The translations under genes and the position numbers were made by a program. Source: JANXQG01 sp963775975 (GTDB lineage Bacteria; Planctomycetota; Planctomycetia; Pirellulales; Thermoguttaceae). From it: 64,000 nt of DNA. The notes beneath the pieces are model-generated. The model ran no database searches, had not been told where the DNA came from, and worked only from the letters and a program-made list of their open reading frames with translations. Within the stretch, counting starts at the first letter, position 1. Every line of letters starts with the position of its first letter. Where the stretch lies: positions 1 through 64,000 of the forward strand of contig CAVZKX010000001.1 of the NCBI GenBank assembly GCA_963775975.1, given 5' to 3'. Below are positions 17,584 to 25,900 of the stretch, one piece after another.

Positions 17584-17814
17584 TCAGTGTTCCTTCCAGA
17601 ACTCGGCAAGTGTGTGTCCGCCTTTTTGTTGTCGGCGCTGCTCAATTTCCTCGTCGCTGTAGGGCGAGCGCATTCTATCTCCCTCCAAGATTGCAAACCG
17701 TCCTACCGGCTGATACAACGCCAGTGGTTTGCCCGACGAATCGCATAATTCGATTAACTCGTTTCGGCCGCTCAGGCTGGCCCATGTCTGCGCATCAATT
17801 ACGACTTTTGTCAT
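17584..17814 (-). CDS. Small antitoxin-like protein
   Basis: 76 codons starting MTKVVIDAQTWASLSGRNEL, then CDSSGKPLALYQPV, and ending with a charged helix YSDEEIEQRRQQKGGHTLAEFW. The N-terminal beta region plus C-terminal helix carrying a terminal W-K-x-x motif is what I know from short planctomycete antitoxins encoded just before a RelE-like partner. It is first in a two-gene operon, the usual antitoxin-first order. Confidence 0.6.
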   Translation of the reverse strand: MTKVVIDAQTWASLSGRNELIELCDSSGKPLALYQPVGRFAILEGDRMRSPYSDEEIEQRRQQKGGHTLAEFWKEH

Positions 17815-17882
17815 TTGACAGGCCTTTCCATAGTGCTGAATCGCCTCCGAATACGACTTCTGATATTATACCATGCCACCGC

Positions 17883-18278
17883 CTACTTGCTAAAGAGCCG
17901 CCCCCGCCCGACCTGGTCCTGTGAGAAGCGAACCGCCTCGCCATCGGCCTCGCTCCATTGCCCGGCGCGCGCGGTAGCGATGATCCGGGCGAAGGCATCT
18001 TCCTCGCCCGCGCCGAGCTTGCCTTCCGCCTTTTCGCGGGCGATCCAGGCTTCGATCTTGCCGAGCGACCCGGCATTCTTCGTGTTGCAGGCGGTGTGGA
18101 GGGCGTCCATGATGACATAGGCCTCACGGCTGGTCGCCGGCGGATACGTGTGGCCGGGCGGCCACCAGACCACGGCAAGACCAATTATCAAGACCGCCAG
18201 CGCGGCAAGCGCCCAGGGCAAGCGGGAATGCGGTCGATCGGCCGCGGTCGAACTAAAAGAGCGATTAGTTGCCATCAT
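17883..18278 (-). CDS. Small single-pass membrane protein following a DUF1559 gene
   Basis: 131 codons; two consecutive ATGs at 18278 and 18275. One hydrophobic segment at residues 22-40 (ALAALAVLIIGLAVVWWPPG) anchors a soluble C-terminal part that is helical (YVIMDALHTACNTKNAGSLG, IEAWIAREKAEGK). The start overlaps the end of the DUF1559 gene by 14 bp, so the two are co-translated. Planctomycetes often place such a short anchored protein after a DUF1559 gene; its function is not known. Confidence 0.65.
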   Translation of the reverse strand: MMATNRSFSSTAADRPHSRLPWALAALAVLIIGLAVVWWPPGHTYPPATSREAYVIMDALHTACNTKNAGSLGKIEAWIAREKAEGKLGAGEEDAFARIIATARAGQWSEADGEAVRFSQDQVGRGRLFSK

Positions 18279-19311
18279 AGGGACCGGGAATGTCTCCCGC
18301 CTTCATGCTGGAAAGTGCCGCCCAGGTGTTGAGGTCGAGCATCGCCGAGATGAACGTCACGTGCCCGTCGCCGAAGAGCACGTTGCCGCCTTGGGCCGAC
18401 CAGGGGCCGTACATCTGGCAGCACAAGTTCAAAGGATAGCTGGGCGGGTGGATGACCGGCGCGGGGCTGTCCTCAATGGACGGCCCGCTGTGGCAGAGGA
18501 CCGCGGCACCGGCCTCGTCCCAGCCGCCGTCCTCGGGCGGATACAATGCAGGGTTTTCGTTGACCTGGTTCGAGCCGGGCACGACGCCCACCCACGTCTT
18601 GCCGTTGAAATTCGTGTGCTCGCCGACGAACACCGTATGGCTCAGGCCGTCGCTGACGTCGACCGCTCGGGTCCGCGAATTCCGCATGAACGGCCCCACC
18701 CCCGGCAGGCCCGACCAGTCGGGCAGGCCCAAGATCCAGGCGTCGCACTGTCCGTCGTTGGCGACGTAGTGCGATCGCCCGAACACAGCCATCACCTTGA
18801 AATCGTTCGGATCGACGGGGTCCGAGACGGAGTTGAGCTGTACGATTTGCACCGTGGGCGAATTGTTCGGCGCCCAGGGACAGAGGTACTCTTTCACTGG
18901 CGTCGCGACGCCGACCGCGTTCGCGGGATCGGTGCAGGCGAGGCTGAAGTTTAGTTGCTTATAGAGGTTGTTGTACTCCATGTACGGCAGCAAATAGGCG
19001 CCCCATGCCCAGCCGGGTGGTGCGTCGTAGGTGCAAATGCCGCTAGGAGTGTTGCCCATGTCCATGCCCGCCGGCGGCGGCTTTCCCGTCACGAACGCCG
19101 CGGAGGTATATCCCGGCGGAAAACGCCCCATCGCGCCCTCGAAATTGTGCATCGCAAGGCCGATTTGTTTCAAGTTGTTGACGCTCGACGCCCGTGCGGC
19201 CGCCTCGCGGGCCTTATTGACCGCCGGGAGTAGCAAGCCGATGAGCATGCCGATGATGGCGATAACCACCAAAAGTTCCACGAGTGTGAATGCGTTGCGA
19301 CGTGCAAACAT
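18265..19311 (-). CDS. DUF1559 prepilin-type protein
   Basis: I choose ATG 19311 (MFARRNAFTLVELLVVIAII). This gives a type IV prepilin N-terminus: a short basic leader, the cleavage context A-FTLVE with Glu at +5, and a hydrophobic helix IGMLIGLLLPAV. The rest is DUF1559: ASSVNNLKQIGLAMHNFEGA, GRFPPGYTS, GWAWGAYLLPYMEY, FVGEHTNFNGKTWVG, and the C-terminal NVLFGDGHVTFIS block. The protein is processed by a prepilin peptidase and assembled at the inner membrane. The family is hugely expanded in planctomycetes; individual roles are unknown. Confidence 0.95.
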   Translation of the reverse strand: MFARRNAFTLVELLVVIAIIGMLIGLLLPAVNKAREAAARASSVNNLKQIGLAMHNFEGAMGRFPPGYTSAAFVTGKPPPAGMDMGNTPSGICTYDAPPGWAWGAYLLPYMEYNNLYKQLNFSLACTDPANAVGVATPVKEYLCPWAPNNSPTVQIVQLNSVSDPVDPNDFKVMAVFGRSHYVANDGQCDAWILGLPDWSGLPGVGPFMRNSRTRAVDVSDGLSHTVFVGEHTNFNGKTWVGVVPGSNQVNENPALYPPEDGGWDEAGAAVLCHSGPSIEDSPAPVIHPPSYPLNLCCQMYGPWSAQGGNVLFGDGHVTFISAMLDLNTWAALSSMKAGDIPGPYDGN

Positions 19312-19546
19312 GAATTGAGTTCTCCTTTGAATTGGCTGGCACGGCATGGTCATGCGGCCGACAACCGCCTGCCTCGCGGTAAGGCGGCGTTCGATATTGC
19401 GTGACGGCCAAAACTCAGCTCGGCTGGAAACCAGATCAGTCCCGATCGCCGGGAATCATTGGATTACATTCCGCGCTTTGCCGAGTACATGCCGCGCAGC
19501 AGCTCACTAGGTACTTGAAGCCGAAAAAATAAAGAGGACGCTGCAC

Positions 19547-19942
19547 TCAGGCAGCGTACGGCGGAGCGCGGCTATGCCAAGGAGGAGAAGTCGGCGCGGA
19601 GCACTGCGGCAGTGCTGCAAGCACGACGGTTCGCACGAGAGCGACCGAGGCAATTTCCTCGACCGCGGAAGGAGCAAGCGGCTTTTGAGCCAAGAATTTG
19701 CAAACGACGCATTGCGGACCGTCCAACGGAGATTGAGCGGGCGACGATCGCTGCGATGGCGAACAGGCATCGCACCCAGAGCGCCCTTGCGAATGGGAAG
19801 GGGAAACGCCGGCCGAAACGTGGCGATACGCATTATCGTCAACACTGTGGTCGTGAAACAAGCCGGCAGTGGTCGCCGCCAAGCCGTAAACGACGGCCAA
19901 TACAAGACGAATCCCGCGATTTTGCCGGTTCAGCCGATACAC
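19547..19942 (-). CDS. Small Cys/His-containing exported protein (DUF2946-like)
   Basis: 131 codons starting MYRLNRQNRGIRLVLAVVYG. It has a hydrophobic signal or anchor, then HDHSVDDNAYRH, CDACSPSQ and CVVCKFLAQKPLAP. The last motif and the order hydrophobic, HxH, CxxC are reminiscent of the DUF2946 family found near metal-handling genes. No metal transporter is adjacent here. The evidence is limited to these motifs. Confidence 0.5.
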   Translation of the reverse strand: MYRLNRQNRGIRLVLAVVYGLAATTAGLFHDHSVDDNAYRHVSAGVSPSHSQGRSGCDACSPSQRSSPAQSPLDGPQCVVCKFLAQKPLAPSAVEEIASVALVRTVVLAALPQCSAPTSPPWHSRAPPYAA

Positions 19943-20044
19943 GTTTCGTCAAACCTCCAATTGGTCCACTATACGCGAACCCGCCGTTCAAGGCAAGGCT
20001 TTTTAAGTCTCGTCTACGGGGCGCGGGCCTCGCGCAATGCAACT

Positions 20045-20566
20045 TTACTGTCTTGCCCGCTTGTATTTCTCAATTCCGTTGCTCGAATCGAGGATCAATT
20101 CGTCACCGTCGAGCGTAAACTTAAGCGGTCGCCAGACGCCTGGGCCTTTTGGATCGCCGTAGATGAGGCGGTCCACATCGGCGACATGGTAAGAGATGAC
20201 ATTGAACTTTTCGATTCTCGATGCTTCTTGGCCGTTTACTGTCGTCACCTGGAACCATCTCGACTTCGAGATTCCATTACTCTCAAACTCGATCCACTCC
20301 GGGTCGCCAGGCTTACCCATCATTGCGTACGCGCTGGCCTCAACCAGTTCCCACCTCCCGAGAAGAGATTTCTCCAATTGTTTGATCCGTTCCTCTTTCA
20401 ATGCCGCTTGAGAATTCCGTTCACGATGAGTCAAGTAGCGTTGAATGCCGAAAACCAGCGCCAAAGTAAGGAGGCAAGACAGAACACATGACACGGCGAT
20501 AGCGACGCCATGCCGCGCGAAATAGGACCGCTCCGGATTTATTTGGCTTGCATCGCTTGGAATCAT
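20045..20566 (-). CDS. Membrane-anchored protein with lipocalin-like C-terminal domain
   Basis: 173 codons starting MIPSDASQINPERSYFARHG. One transmembrane helix spans residues 22-44 (AIAVSCVLSCLLTLALVFGI), followed by a short coiled segment and then LLGRWELVEASAYAMMGKPG, WIEFESNGISKSRWFQ, KFNVISYHVADVDRLIYGDP and LKFTLDGDELILDSS. The order of G-x-W at the start and alternating strands fits small lipocalin-like planctomycete domains. Ligand unknown. No operon partner. Confidence 0.6.
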   Translation of the reverse strand: MIPSDASQINPERSYFARHGVAIAVSCVLSCLLTLALVFGIQRYLTHRERNSQAALKEERIKQLEKSLLGRWELVEASAYAMMGKPGDPEWIEFESNGISKSRWFQVTTVNGQEASRIEKFNVISYHVADVDRLIYGDPKGPGVWRPLKFTLDGDELILDSSNGIEKYKRARQ

Positions 20567-20611
20567 TGAATCACCATTACAATGAGCCCGCTGCTACTTT
20601 TCCAAGGCGCG

Positions 20612-20902
20612 TTATTCTAGCAACTGCGAGGTCCAATGACAATCGGCGACTGATAGGGGCATGGCGGTGACGTCCATGCGGCCGGTGCGGCGGGGCAGCC
20701 GGAAGGCCAGCCAGGTGTATGCCAAGTCGCCAACTACCACGCCGAGCGCGGTGCCGCGAATCATTTGCCGAAAGACAAACTCCCGCGAGAAGCCGGCGGC
20801 GGTCGGACCGTCCGCGGTGATCATCACGAGCAAGAAGCTCATCACGGCCACATTGTCCAAAATCAGCCCGAAGAAGGCATTGATGTCGCCGCGCGCGGCC
20901 CA
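20612..20902 (-). pseudogene. N-terminal fragment of an NCS2-like permease
   Basis: The minus strand reads WAARGDINAFFGLILDNVAV, MSFLLVMITADGPTAAGFSR, MIRGTALGVVVGDLAYTWLA and RRTGRMDVTAMPLSV before diverging and stopping. WxxRGDxNAFFGLxLDN, GTALGVxxGDLxYTW and DVTAMPLG are signatures of the first helices of planctomycete NCS2-type (xanthine/uracil family) transporters, which are normally over 450 residues. No start codon precedes the Trp in frame and no downstream helices remain, so this is a gene remnant. Confidence 0.7.
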
Positions 20903-20959
20903 AGTATACCGGGAGGTCCTCGAATGCTTTCTAGCATCCTGGGGGCAATTGCGGTCAGT

Positions 20960-21229
20960 TTAGAGAGAACTCAGAAACTTGTCGTATTCGGCGTGGGTGC
21001 CGATCCAAAACCAAATCACATCACTCCCGTCCAAAACTGAGACCGCGCGGTAACCAATCCCGACTCGCGCCGAATAGGTCGGCGGATCGGGGTGGACCTT
21101 CTTAAAATGGAGCCCGGGGTGCGATGGATTCTCGCGGAACAATCGATATGCTGCTCGCGCCTGATGCTGTACCGACGCAGGAAGCGAAGCGAACTTCTGC
21201 CGAAAGCTCCTCGTCGTTACCGAATTCAT
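20960..21229 (-). CDS. RelE/HigB-like toxin
   Basis: 89 codons starting MNSVTTRSFRQKFASLPASV. The pattern FRQKFASLPASVQHQARAAY, NPSHPGLHFKKV, YSARVGIGYRAVSV, WFWIGTHAEYDKFL is the compact RelE/YoeB fold: two helices, then strands with conserved Arg residues, and a His-Ala-Glu-Tyr near the end. RelE-type toxins cut mRNA in the ribosomal A site. The start codon overlaps the stop of the preceding gene by 4 bp (ATGA). Cleavage specificity cannot be read. Confidence 0.8.
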   Translation of the reverse strand: MNSVTTRSFRQKFASLPASVQHQARAAYRLFRENPSHPGLHFKKVHPDPPTYSARVGIGYRAVSVLDGSDVIWFWIGTHAEYDKFLSSL

Positions 21230-21444
21230 AGCGAGTCCGGCTCAAGGTTTTGCGTTAGTCCGGCACGGTGTTCTCCAATGGCTTGGCGCGCGAGATTCGC
21301 GAGCTTGTTGCCCGACTCCGCGATCGCCCGATCGAATTCGTCTTCATCCGTCAGTTCGGCAAGCAGTCGAGTTGCTAACACCTCTTGTTCCGCAGGCGGC
21401 AGCGCTGCGGCTTTTGCAAATGCTTCTTCAAGTAATCTTGTCAC
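21226..21444 (-). CDS. Antitoxin partner of the RelE/HigB-like toxin
   Basis: I start the gene at GTG 21444 (VTRLLEEAFAKAAALPPAEQ), giving 72 residues; the upstream open frame overlaps the divergent sialidase region and looks non-coding. The helix LPPAEQEVLATRLLAELTDE followed by a second helical unit ending near GEHRAGLTQ matches small antitoxins of planctomycete RelE pairs. Position before the toxin with an ATGA overlap supports the role. Confidence 0.7.
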   Translation of the reverse strand: MTRLLEEAFAKAAALPPAEQEVLATRLLAELTDEDEFDRAIAESGNKLANLARQAIGEHRAGLTQNLEPDSL

Positions 21445-21650
21445 AGCCGCATCTCCTCTCAATGGCGTTCTACGTTGATCGTACCATGAAAAACGCTGCC
21501 GGGCAACAGTCAGCGACCGTGATTGACAAGAGGTTGGTTGACAGGATGGATATTGAACATGAGAATCGACGAATCTCGCGGACTTTGTCTTTGCCCCTGC
21601 GGCGAATTGCATTGTACGCCGCGGGCGCGAATCACTCTCATTCCAACATA

Positions 21651-22817
21651 ATGAAGCCGTCCTTCCTTATCGTCGTCGCCTATTGTGCAATAGGCTCTGC
21701 GCTGCCAGACATCCGCGCCGTTGCGCCTGAATCGATCGTTGTCTTCGCCGCAGGCGAAAATGGATACCCGTCGATCCGCATCCCTTCGTTGCTGGCCACG
21801 CGCCGCGGCACGCTGCTCGCATTCGCTGAGGGCCGCGCGGCTGAGACCGACCAAGCCGCGAATCAGGTCATCCTAAAACGCAGCACGGATAACGGCCGCA
21901 CCTGGGGGCCGCTCCGCGTGATCGCCCGCGACGGAAAGAACTCGCTCAATAATCCGTGCGCGGTCGAGGATCTGCCCAGCGGCCGGATTCTGCTGATGGT
22001 GCAGTCGTATCCCGAGGGCCGAAAGGAATTCAACGGCCACCTCAAGCCGGGCATTAAGGGACCGGACATCGAACGGAACTACCAGCTCACCAGCGACGAT
22101 GACGGCGCGACTTGGACCGGCTTGAAGGACATCACTGAGACAACCAAAGCGGCCGACGCGATTACCATCGCCAGCGGGCCGGGCGTCGGCATCCAATTGG
22201 AACGCGGCCACCACCGAGGCCGACTCATCATGCCGTTCAACCAGCGCGTCGGGCCGTTCTGGGACGTGCGCGCGGACTTCAGCGACGATCATGGGGCTAC
22301 TTGGCGGCTTGGCGACGTCGTGCCAGGTGCTCGCGGCGTGAATGCCAAAGGCCGCGCGACAAGCGTGGTGAATGAAGTGCAGATGGTTGAGTTGGAGGAC
22401 GGCTCCGTGCGAATGAACAGCCGCCGAGCCGACGATAAGCCGTACCGCAAGACGGCCATCAGCCACGACGGCGGCCAATCATGGAGCAAGGTCGAGCAAG
22501 TCGAGGAACTGCCCGACCCGGCCTGCATGGGCTCGATCTTGCGCTACGGGTTTGCATCCGGCGGAGAAAAGGGCCGCATCATCTATTCCGGTCCCGAAGG
22601 TCCAGGGCGAATGAACGGAATTCTGCGCGTCAGCTACGACGACGGGCAAACCTGGCCCAAAAGCAGTTTGACTTTCTCTGCCAGCCCCTTTGCCTACTCG
22701 TGCCTGGCGCGGCTGCACGACCGTTCGATCGGCATCTTGTATGAAACCGGCAAAAAGAGGGCTTACGAAACCATAAGCTTCTCACGGTTCACGCTCGAAT
22801 GGCTCGAGCGCTACTAG
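21651..22817 (+). CDS. Secreted exo-alpha-sialidase (BNR/Asp-box)
   Basis: Start ATG 21651 (MKPSFLIVVAYCAIGSALPD), a signal peptide; the frame is open further upstream. The mature protein is a six-bladed sialidase propeller. YPSIRIPSLLATRRGTLLAF carries the RIP motif whose Arg binds the carboxylate. Five Asp boxes are visible: STDNGRTW, SDDDGATW, SDDHGATW, SHDGGQSW and SYDDGQTW. The catalytic nucleophile Tyr and Glu are likely in VNEVQMVEL and SIGILYETG near the end. It would release terminal sialic-acid-like sugars outside the cell. Its 3' end overlaps the convergent SET gene by 29 bp. Confidence 0.9.
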   Translation: MKPSFLIVVAYCAIGSALPDIRAVAPESIVVFAAGENGYPSIRIPSLLATRRGTLLAFAEGRAAETDQAANQVILKRSTDNGRTWGPLRVIARDGKNSLNNPCAVEDLPSGRILLMVQSYPEGRKEFNGHLKPGIKGPDIERNYQLTSDDDGATWTGLKDITETTKAADAITIASGPGVGIQLERGHHRGRLIMPFNQRVGPFWDVRADFSDDHGATWRLGDVVPGARGVNAKGRATSVVNEVQMVELEDGSVRMNSRRADDKPYRKTAISHDGGQSWSKVEQVEELPDPACMGSILRYGFASGGEKGRIIYSGPEGPGRMNGILRVSYDDGQTWPKSSLTFSASPFAYSCLARLHDRSIGILYETGKKRAYETISFSRFTLEWLERY

Positions 22818-23265
22818 CCGCCAGCGCTAGGGTCTGCGGAAGTTGTTCGGCCGCGACAATCCACTTGCGGCACGATGCGCTGCCGCAGCGGCAGGGCGCC
22901 GCATGTTCGGCGGGCCAGGCGTAGTCGATCGTCATCTCCTCGCCCGGTGCAATTTCCGCATCCACGGTCAGCCAGAGCTCGCCCGCGAGTTGGCCATCGT
23001 CCTGCTCGACCTCGTACTCCTGCAAGCTGCAATTCGGTTCGCAACTATGATTCAAGAAGCGAAACGGCGCATTCGGCTCAATGCAACCGTTTTCACCTAG
23101 CGACATGCAGTAGTCCGATTCATGGACTTCATCGTTAAAAAACGGGCCCTCGATCGGCCCGATGACCTCGCGGATGGAAAACGACCTGAGTGAAAAGACG
23201 CCGAGACCGTAGGCCGATGGTCCGACGCGCACGCCGTGCCTGCGAAACAGGTCGCCTTCATCCAT
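22789..23265 (-). CDS. SET-domain protein-lysine methyltransferase-like
   Basis: Start ATG 23265 (MDEGDLFRRHGVRVGPSAYG), 158 residues. The SET fold is clear: GPSAYGLGVFSLRSFSIREV for the N-terminal SAM-binding strand, FRFLNHSCEPNCSL for the NHSCxPN knot motif, GEEMTIDYAW for the catalytic Tyr segment, and CRCGSASCRKWIV, a post-SET-like Cys cluster that binds zinc. SET enzymes transfer methyl groups from SAM to lysine. A substrate is not indicated; the neighbouring RRM protein on the same strand is a possible but untested one. Confidence 0.88.
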   Translation of the reverse strand: MDEGDLFRRHGVRVGPSAYGLGVFSLRSFSIREVIGPIEGPFFNDEVHESDYCMSLGENGCIEPNAPFRFLNHSCEPNCSLQEYEVEQDDGQLAGELWLTVDAEIAPGEEMTIDYAWPAEHAAPCRCGSASCRKWIVAAEQLPQTLALAASSARAIRA

Positions 23266-23357
23266 TTGGCAAATCTGCCTTTCAGCGCACAAATCATCCG
23301 CATGACGGTGCGCGACTGCGAGGCCCCGCATGGCCATCGAACATAAAACCAAATGTA

Positions 23358-23402
23358 TCCGGCACACTCCGTGTGCCGCCTTTCCGCACACGAAGTATGC
23401 GG
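23358..23402. terminator. Paired palindromes after the RRM gene
   Basis: GGCACAC-TCC-GTGTGCC near 23360 and a second imperfect hairpin CCGCACACGAAGTATGCGG near 23384 lie between the RRM stop and the SET gene on the minus strand. They probably end the RRM transcript. Confidence 0.5.
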
Positions 23403-23424
23403 TATACATTTCGCCGCCGCTCGC

Positions 23425-23790
23425 TTAGTAGCGACCGCCGCGTCCGCCACCGCCGCCGCCATAGCCGCCGCGGCCCCCACCGCCACCGCCACCGCCGCCG
23501 TAGCCGCCGCGTCCGCGTCCGCCGCCACCGCCGCCACGCTCCTCGCGCGGCCGTGCTTCGTTGACGGTCAAGGCGCGGCCCTCGTGTTCCTTACCGCTCA
23601 AGCCGGCAATGGCCGCCGCAGCTTCCTCATCGCTGCTCATTTCAACGAAGCCGAATCCCTTGCCTCGGCCCGTATCTCGGTCCTGGATCACTTCCGCGCT
23701 CCGCACCGTGCCGAAGGCGGCGAAAAGCCCTTCGAGCTCTGAATTATTGACGGTGTAGCTCAGATTGCCCACATACAACTTCTTACCCAC
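23425..23790 (-). CDS. RNA-binding protein: RRM plus glycine-rich tail
   Basis: 121 codons from ATG at 23790, preceded by AAGGAGA. Residues 1-80 are a single RRM: RNP2 is LYVGNL and RNP1 is GKGFGFVEM, with the aromatic residues that stack on RNA. Residues 85-121 are Gly/Arg-rich with GGYGG units, as in cyanobacterial and planctomycete Rbp proteins that respond to cold. The divergent neighbour beyond a 650-bp spacer is a DEAD-box helicase, another RNA-remodelling, often cold-induced protein. Confidence 0.95.
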   Translation of the reverse strand: MGKKLYVGNLSYTVNNSELEGLFAAFGTVRSAEVIQDRDTGRGKGFGFVEMSSDEEAAAAIAGLSGKEHEGRALTVNEARPREERGGGGGGRGRGGYGGGGGGGGGRGGYGGGGGGRGGRY

Positions 23791-24080
23791 GACTCAATCT
23801 CCTTGAACAGAAAACCCGGCCCGCTGTTTAGCCACCTAGCCACGGACCGAAAATGTTGAAAAAATACTTGAAGGGAGGGTGCCGAGTCAGACTGAATTAT
23901 GCTCGATACCGATTGAAATGACGTACCGAACTGCCCGAAGCAGTCGCGGGCGTCACTGTCATCCGTAGGCGGAGTATATCAGGCGGATATGGGTACGAAC
24001 CCCTTCGTGCGTAAATCCTAACCATTCGGCGCTTGGAATGTAAGTAGGGCGCCGATTTTCAAACAATTTTCAAACCTGCC
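23791..24080. other. 5' region of the RRM gene
   Basis: No ORF of note. It contains the ribosome binding site of the RRM gene and AT-rich stretches (caaacaattttcaaacctgc) that should hold divergent promoters. I could assign only the one facing the helicase with confidence. Confidence 0.4.
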
Positions 24081-24108
24081 TTGACTTCCAGCCTCAGGCG
24101 GCTATACT
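24081..24108 (+). promoter_or_regulatory. Sigma70-type promoter for the DEAD-box helicase leader
   Basis: TTGACT (24081-24086), 16-bp spacer, TATACT (24103-24108). Both hexamers match the consensus at 5 of 6 bases. Expected transcription start is near 24115, about 345 nt before the helicase start codon. Confidence 0.65.
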
Positions 24109-24114
24109 AGACGA

Positions 24115-24458
24115 ACATGACGTGCGAGAGACGCGGGCTGTTTTAATCCGCGTCGCGTCGATATGCGTCTTCTGTAGCGGCCGCCTCGCCTGGTGCTTAT
24201 GCTAGGCCTGTATTGTCTGACTACGGCCGCCAATTGATCTCTCTTGCACCTCGGCCGGGCAATTTTTGCCCCGGGCAGTGTTTGCCCTTGGCCGACCTCG
24301 TGGTGCCTGCGCTACCGAGTGTCAAAGCGACAGCCGCGTTCCCATTGGATGCCCCATCGGATTCGCCGTGAAGTCGCTATCGACCTGCGGGATGCCGGTT
24401 AAATCCGGCCGTATGCGCCTGACAGGGCGCCGAATCACAGTTTTAGGAAAGTTTGGTA
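24115..24458 (+). promoter_or_regulatory. Long structured 5' leader of the DEAD-box helicase gene
   Basis: About 345 nt without a credible ORF. Several hairpins can be read: GACGCGG/CCGCGTC near 24134-24160, GGGCAATTTTTGCCC and GGGCAGTGTTTGCCC in tandem at 24258-24290, CCGGTTAAATCCGG near 24394, and a GC stem just before AGGAAAG. Long leaders of this kind control cold-shock and RNA-helicase mRNAs in other bacteria; here regulation is inferred. Confidence 0.5.
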
Positions 24459-25727
24459 ATGAAGTTTGAAGAACTCGGCCTTGCCGAGACATTGCTCCGC
24501 GCGGTGTGCGCGGAAGGTTACACCACCCCCACAAAAATCCAGGCCGCCGCGATTCCGCCGATCTTGGAAGGCCGCGATGTGCTCGGTTGCGCGCAGACGG
24601 GCACCGGCAAGACGGCCGCCTTCGCACTGCCCGCGATACAGCGGCTCAGCGGTGCCGCACCGCAATCCGGCCGCCGCCCGACGCGCACGCTCGTGCTTGC
24701 TCCCACGCGGGAATTGGCAATCCAGATTGGCGAGAGTTTCCGCGCCTACGGCCGGCACAGCGGACTCCGGCACACGGTCGTCTACGGCGGCGTCGGACAG
24801 CATCCGCAAGTTCGCGCCTTGCGTGCCGGGGTCGATATACTGATCGCCACTCCCGGCCGTTTGCTTGATCTTATGCAGCAAGGTTTTGTTGAGCTCGGGC
24901 ACGTGGAAATCCTTGTCCTCGACGAGGCGGACCGGATGCTCGATATGGGTTTCATTCACGACCTGCGGCGAATTGTGGCCAAGGTCCCGGCGAAACGGCA
25001 GACGCTGCTCTTTTCGGCGACCATGCCGCCGGCCATCCGCCAATTGGCCGATCAGTGGCTTCGCAATCCGGTCGACGTGCGGGTCGATTCCGTGTCGAGA
25101 ACTGCCGACACCGTGCGGCAATCGGTGGTGTTCGTCGAGCAGCCCAACAAGATCCGCATGTTGACGCATTGGCTGGAGAACACCGCCTGGACGCGGACGC
25201 TCGTCTTTACGCGAACCAAGCGCCGCGCCGACATGGTGTCCAAGTTGCTGCGCAAGGCGGGCGTCGCATCCGACGCATTCCATGCCGACAAATCCCAAGC
25301 GGCCCGGCAGCGGACCTTGGCGAGATTCAAGTCGCCCGAGCCGCTGGTTCTGGTCGCGACGGACATCGCCGCCCGCGGACTGGACATCAACATGGTTTCG
25401 CACGTGATCAATTACGATTTGCCGGTCGATGCGGAAAGCTACGTGCATCGCATCGGCCGCACCGGCCGAGCAGGGGCCGACGGCGTGGCGCTCTCGTTCT
25501 GCGATTCAGCCGAGCGAAGCGTCTTGCAGGCGATCCAACGATTGACGAAGCAGACGCTCTCCGTCGAGCAACAGCCGAAAGGCTTGCCGCCGGCGCCGGT
25601 GCTCGCCCCGCCGCAACCGGGCCCGAAGGCGAAGGCTTCCGGCTCGCGGCCATTTAGCTATGCAGGCGGACCAAAGCGGCCATTCAAGCAGCGCCGGGCC
25701 GCAAAAGCGGGAAAGAGCCGCTGGTAA
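24459..25727 (+). CDS. DEAD-box RNA helicase (RhlE-like)
   Basis: Start ATG 24459 (MKFEELGLAETLLRAVCAEG) with AGGAAAG upstream. All helicase motifs are in order: Q-motif TPTKIQAAAIP, I AQTGTGKT, Ia PTRELA, Ib TPGRLLD, II DEADRMLDMGF, III FSATMP, IV LVFTRTKRRAD, V VATDIAARGLDI, VI HRIGRTGRAG. About 422 residues with a basic tail (KAKASGSRPFSYAGGPKRPF...), typical of RhlE. It unwinds short RNA duplexes in ribosome assembly and mRNA decay. It is preceded by a long leader and followed by a strong hairpin; monocistronic. Confidence 0.96.
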   Translation: MKFEELGLAETLLRAVCAEGYTTPTKIQAAAIPPILEGRDVLGCAQTGTGKTAAFALPAIQRLSGAAPQSGRRPTRTLVLAPTRELAIQIGESFRAYGRHSGLRHTVVYGGVGQHPQVRALRAGVDILIATPGRLLDLMQQGFVELGHVEILVLDEADRMLDMGFIHDLRRIVAKVPAKRQTLLFSATMPPAIRQLADQWLRNPVDVRVDSVSRTADTVRQSVVFVEQPNKIRMLTHWLENTAWTRTLVFTRTKRRADMVSKLLRKAGVASDAFHADKSQAARQRTLARFKSPEPLVLVATDIAARGLDINMVSHVINYDLPVDAESYVHRIGRTGRAGADGVALSFCDSAERSVLQAIQRLTKQTLSVEQQPKGLPPAPVLAPPQPGPKAKASGSRPFSYAGGPKRPFKQRRAAKAGKSRW

Positions 25728-25765
25728 ATCACGATATCCACGTCGCACATTGACGCCAGGTTGGT

Positions 25766-25789
25766 AGCGGCGGGCATTGCCCCGCCGCT
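25766..25789 (+). terminator. Hairpin terminator after the helicase gene
   Basis: AGCGGCGGG-CATTGC-CCCGCCGCT followed by tccttttg. A 9-bp GC stem with a T-rich trail. Confidence 0.65.
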
Positions 25790-25900
25790 TCCTTTTGAAG
25801 GGGGCGTTAGCCGCGGGATTCACCCTCGACCTTATCGCCAGCGGCGCGATACAATTGTCATCAATAACCTCTTTTCGATCATCCCGGGAAAGACCGAACC

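Noticed and set aside
23353..23742. Alanine-rich plus-strand frame
   Set aside because: It is antisense of the glycine-rich tail and RRM of the gene at 23425-23790.
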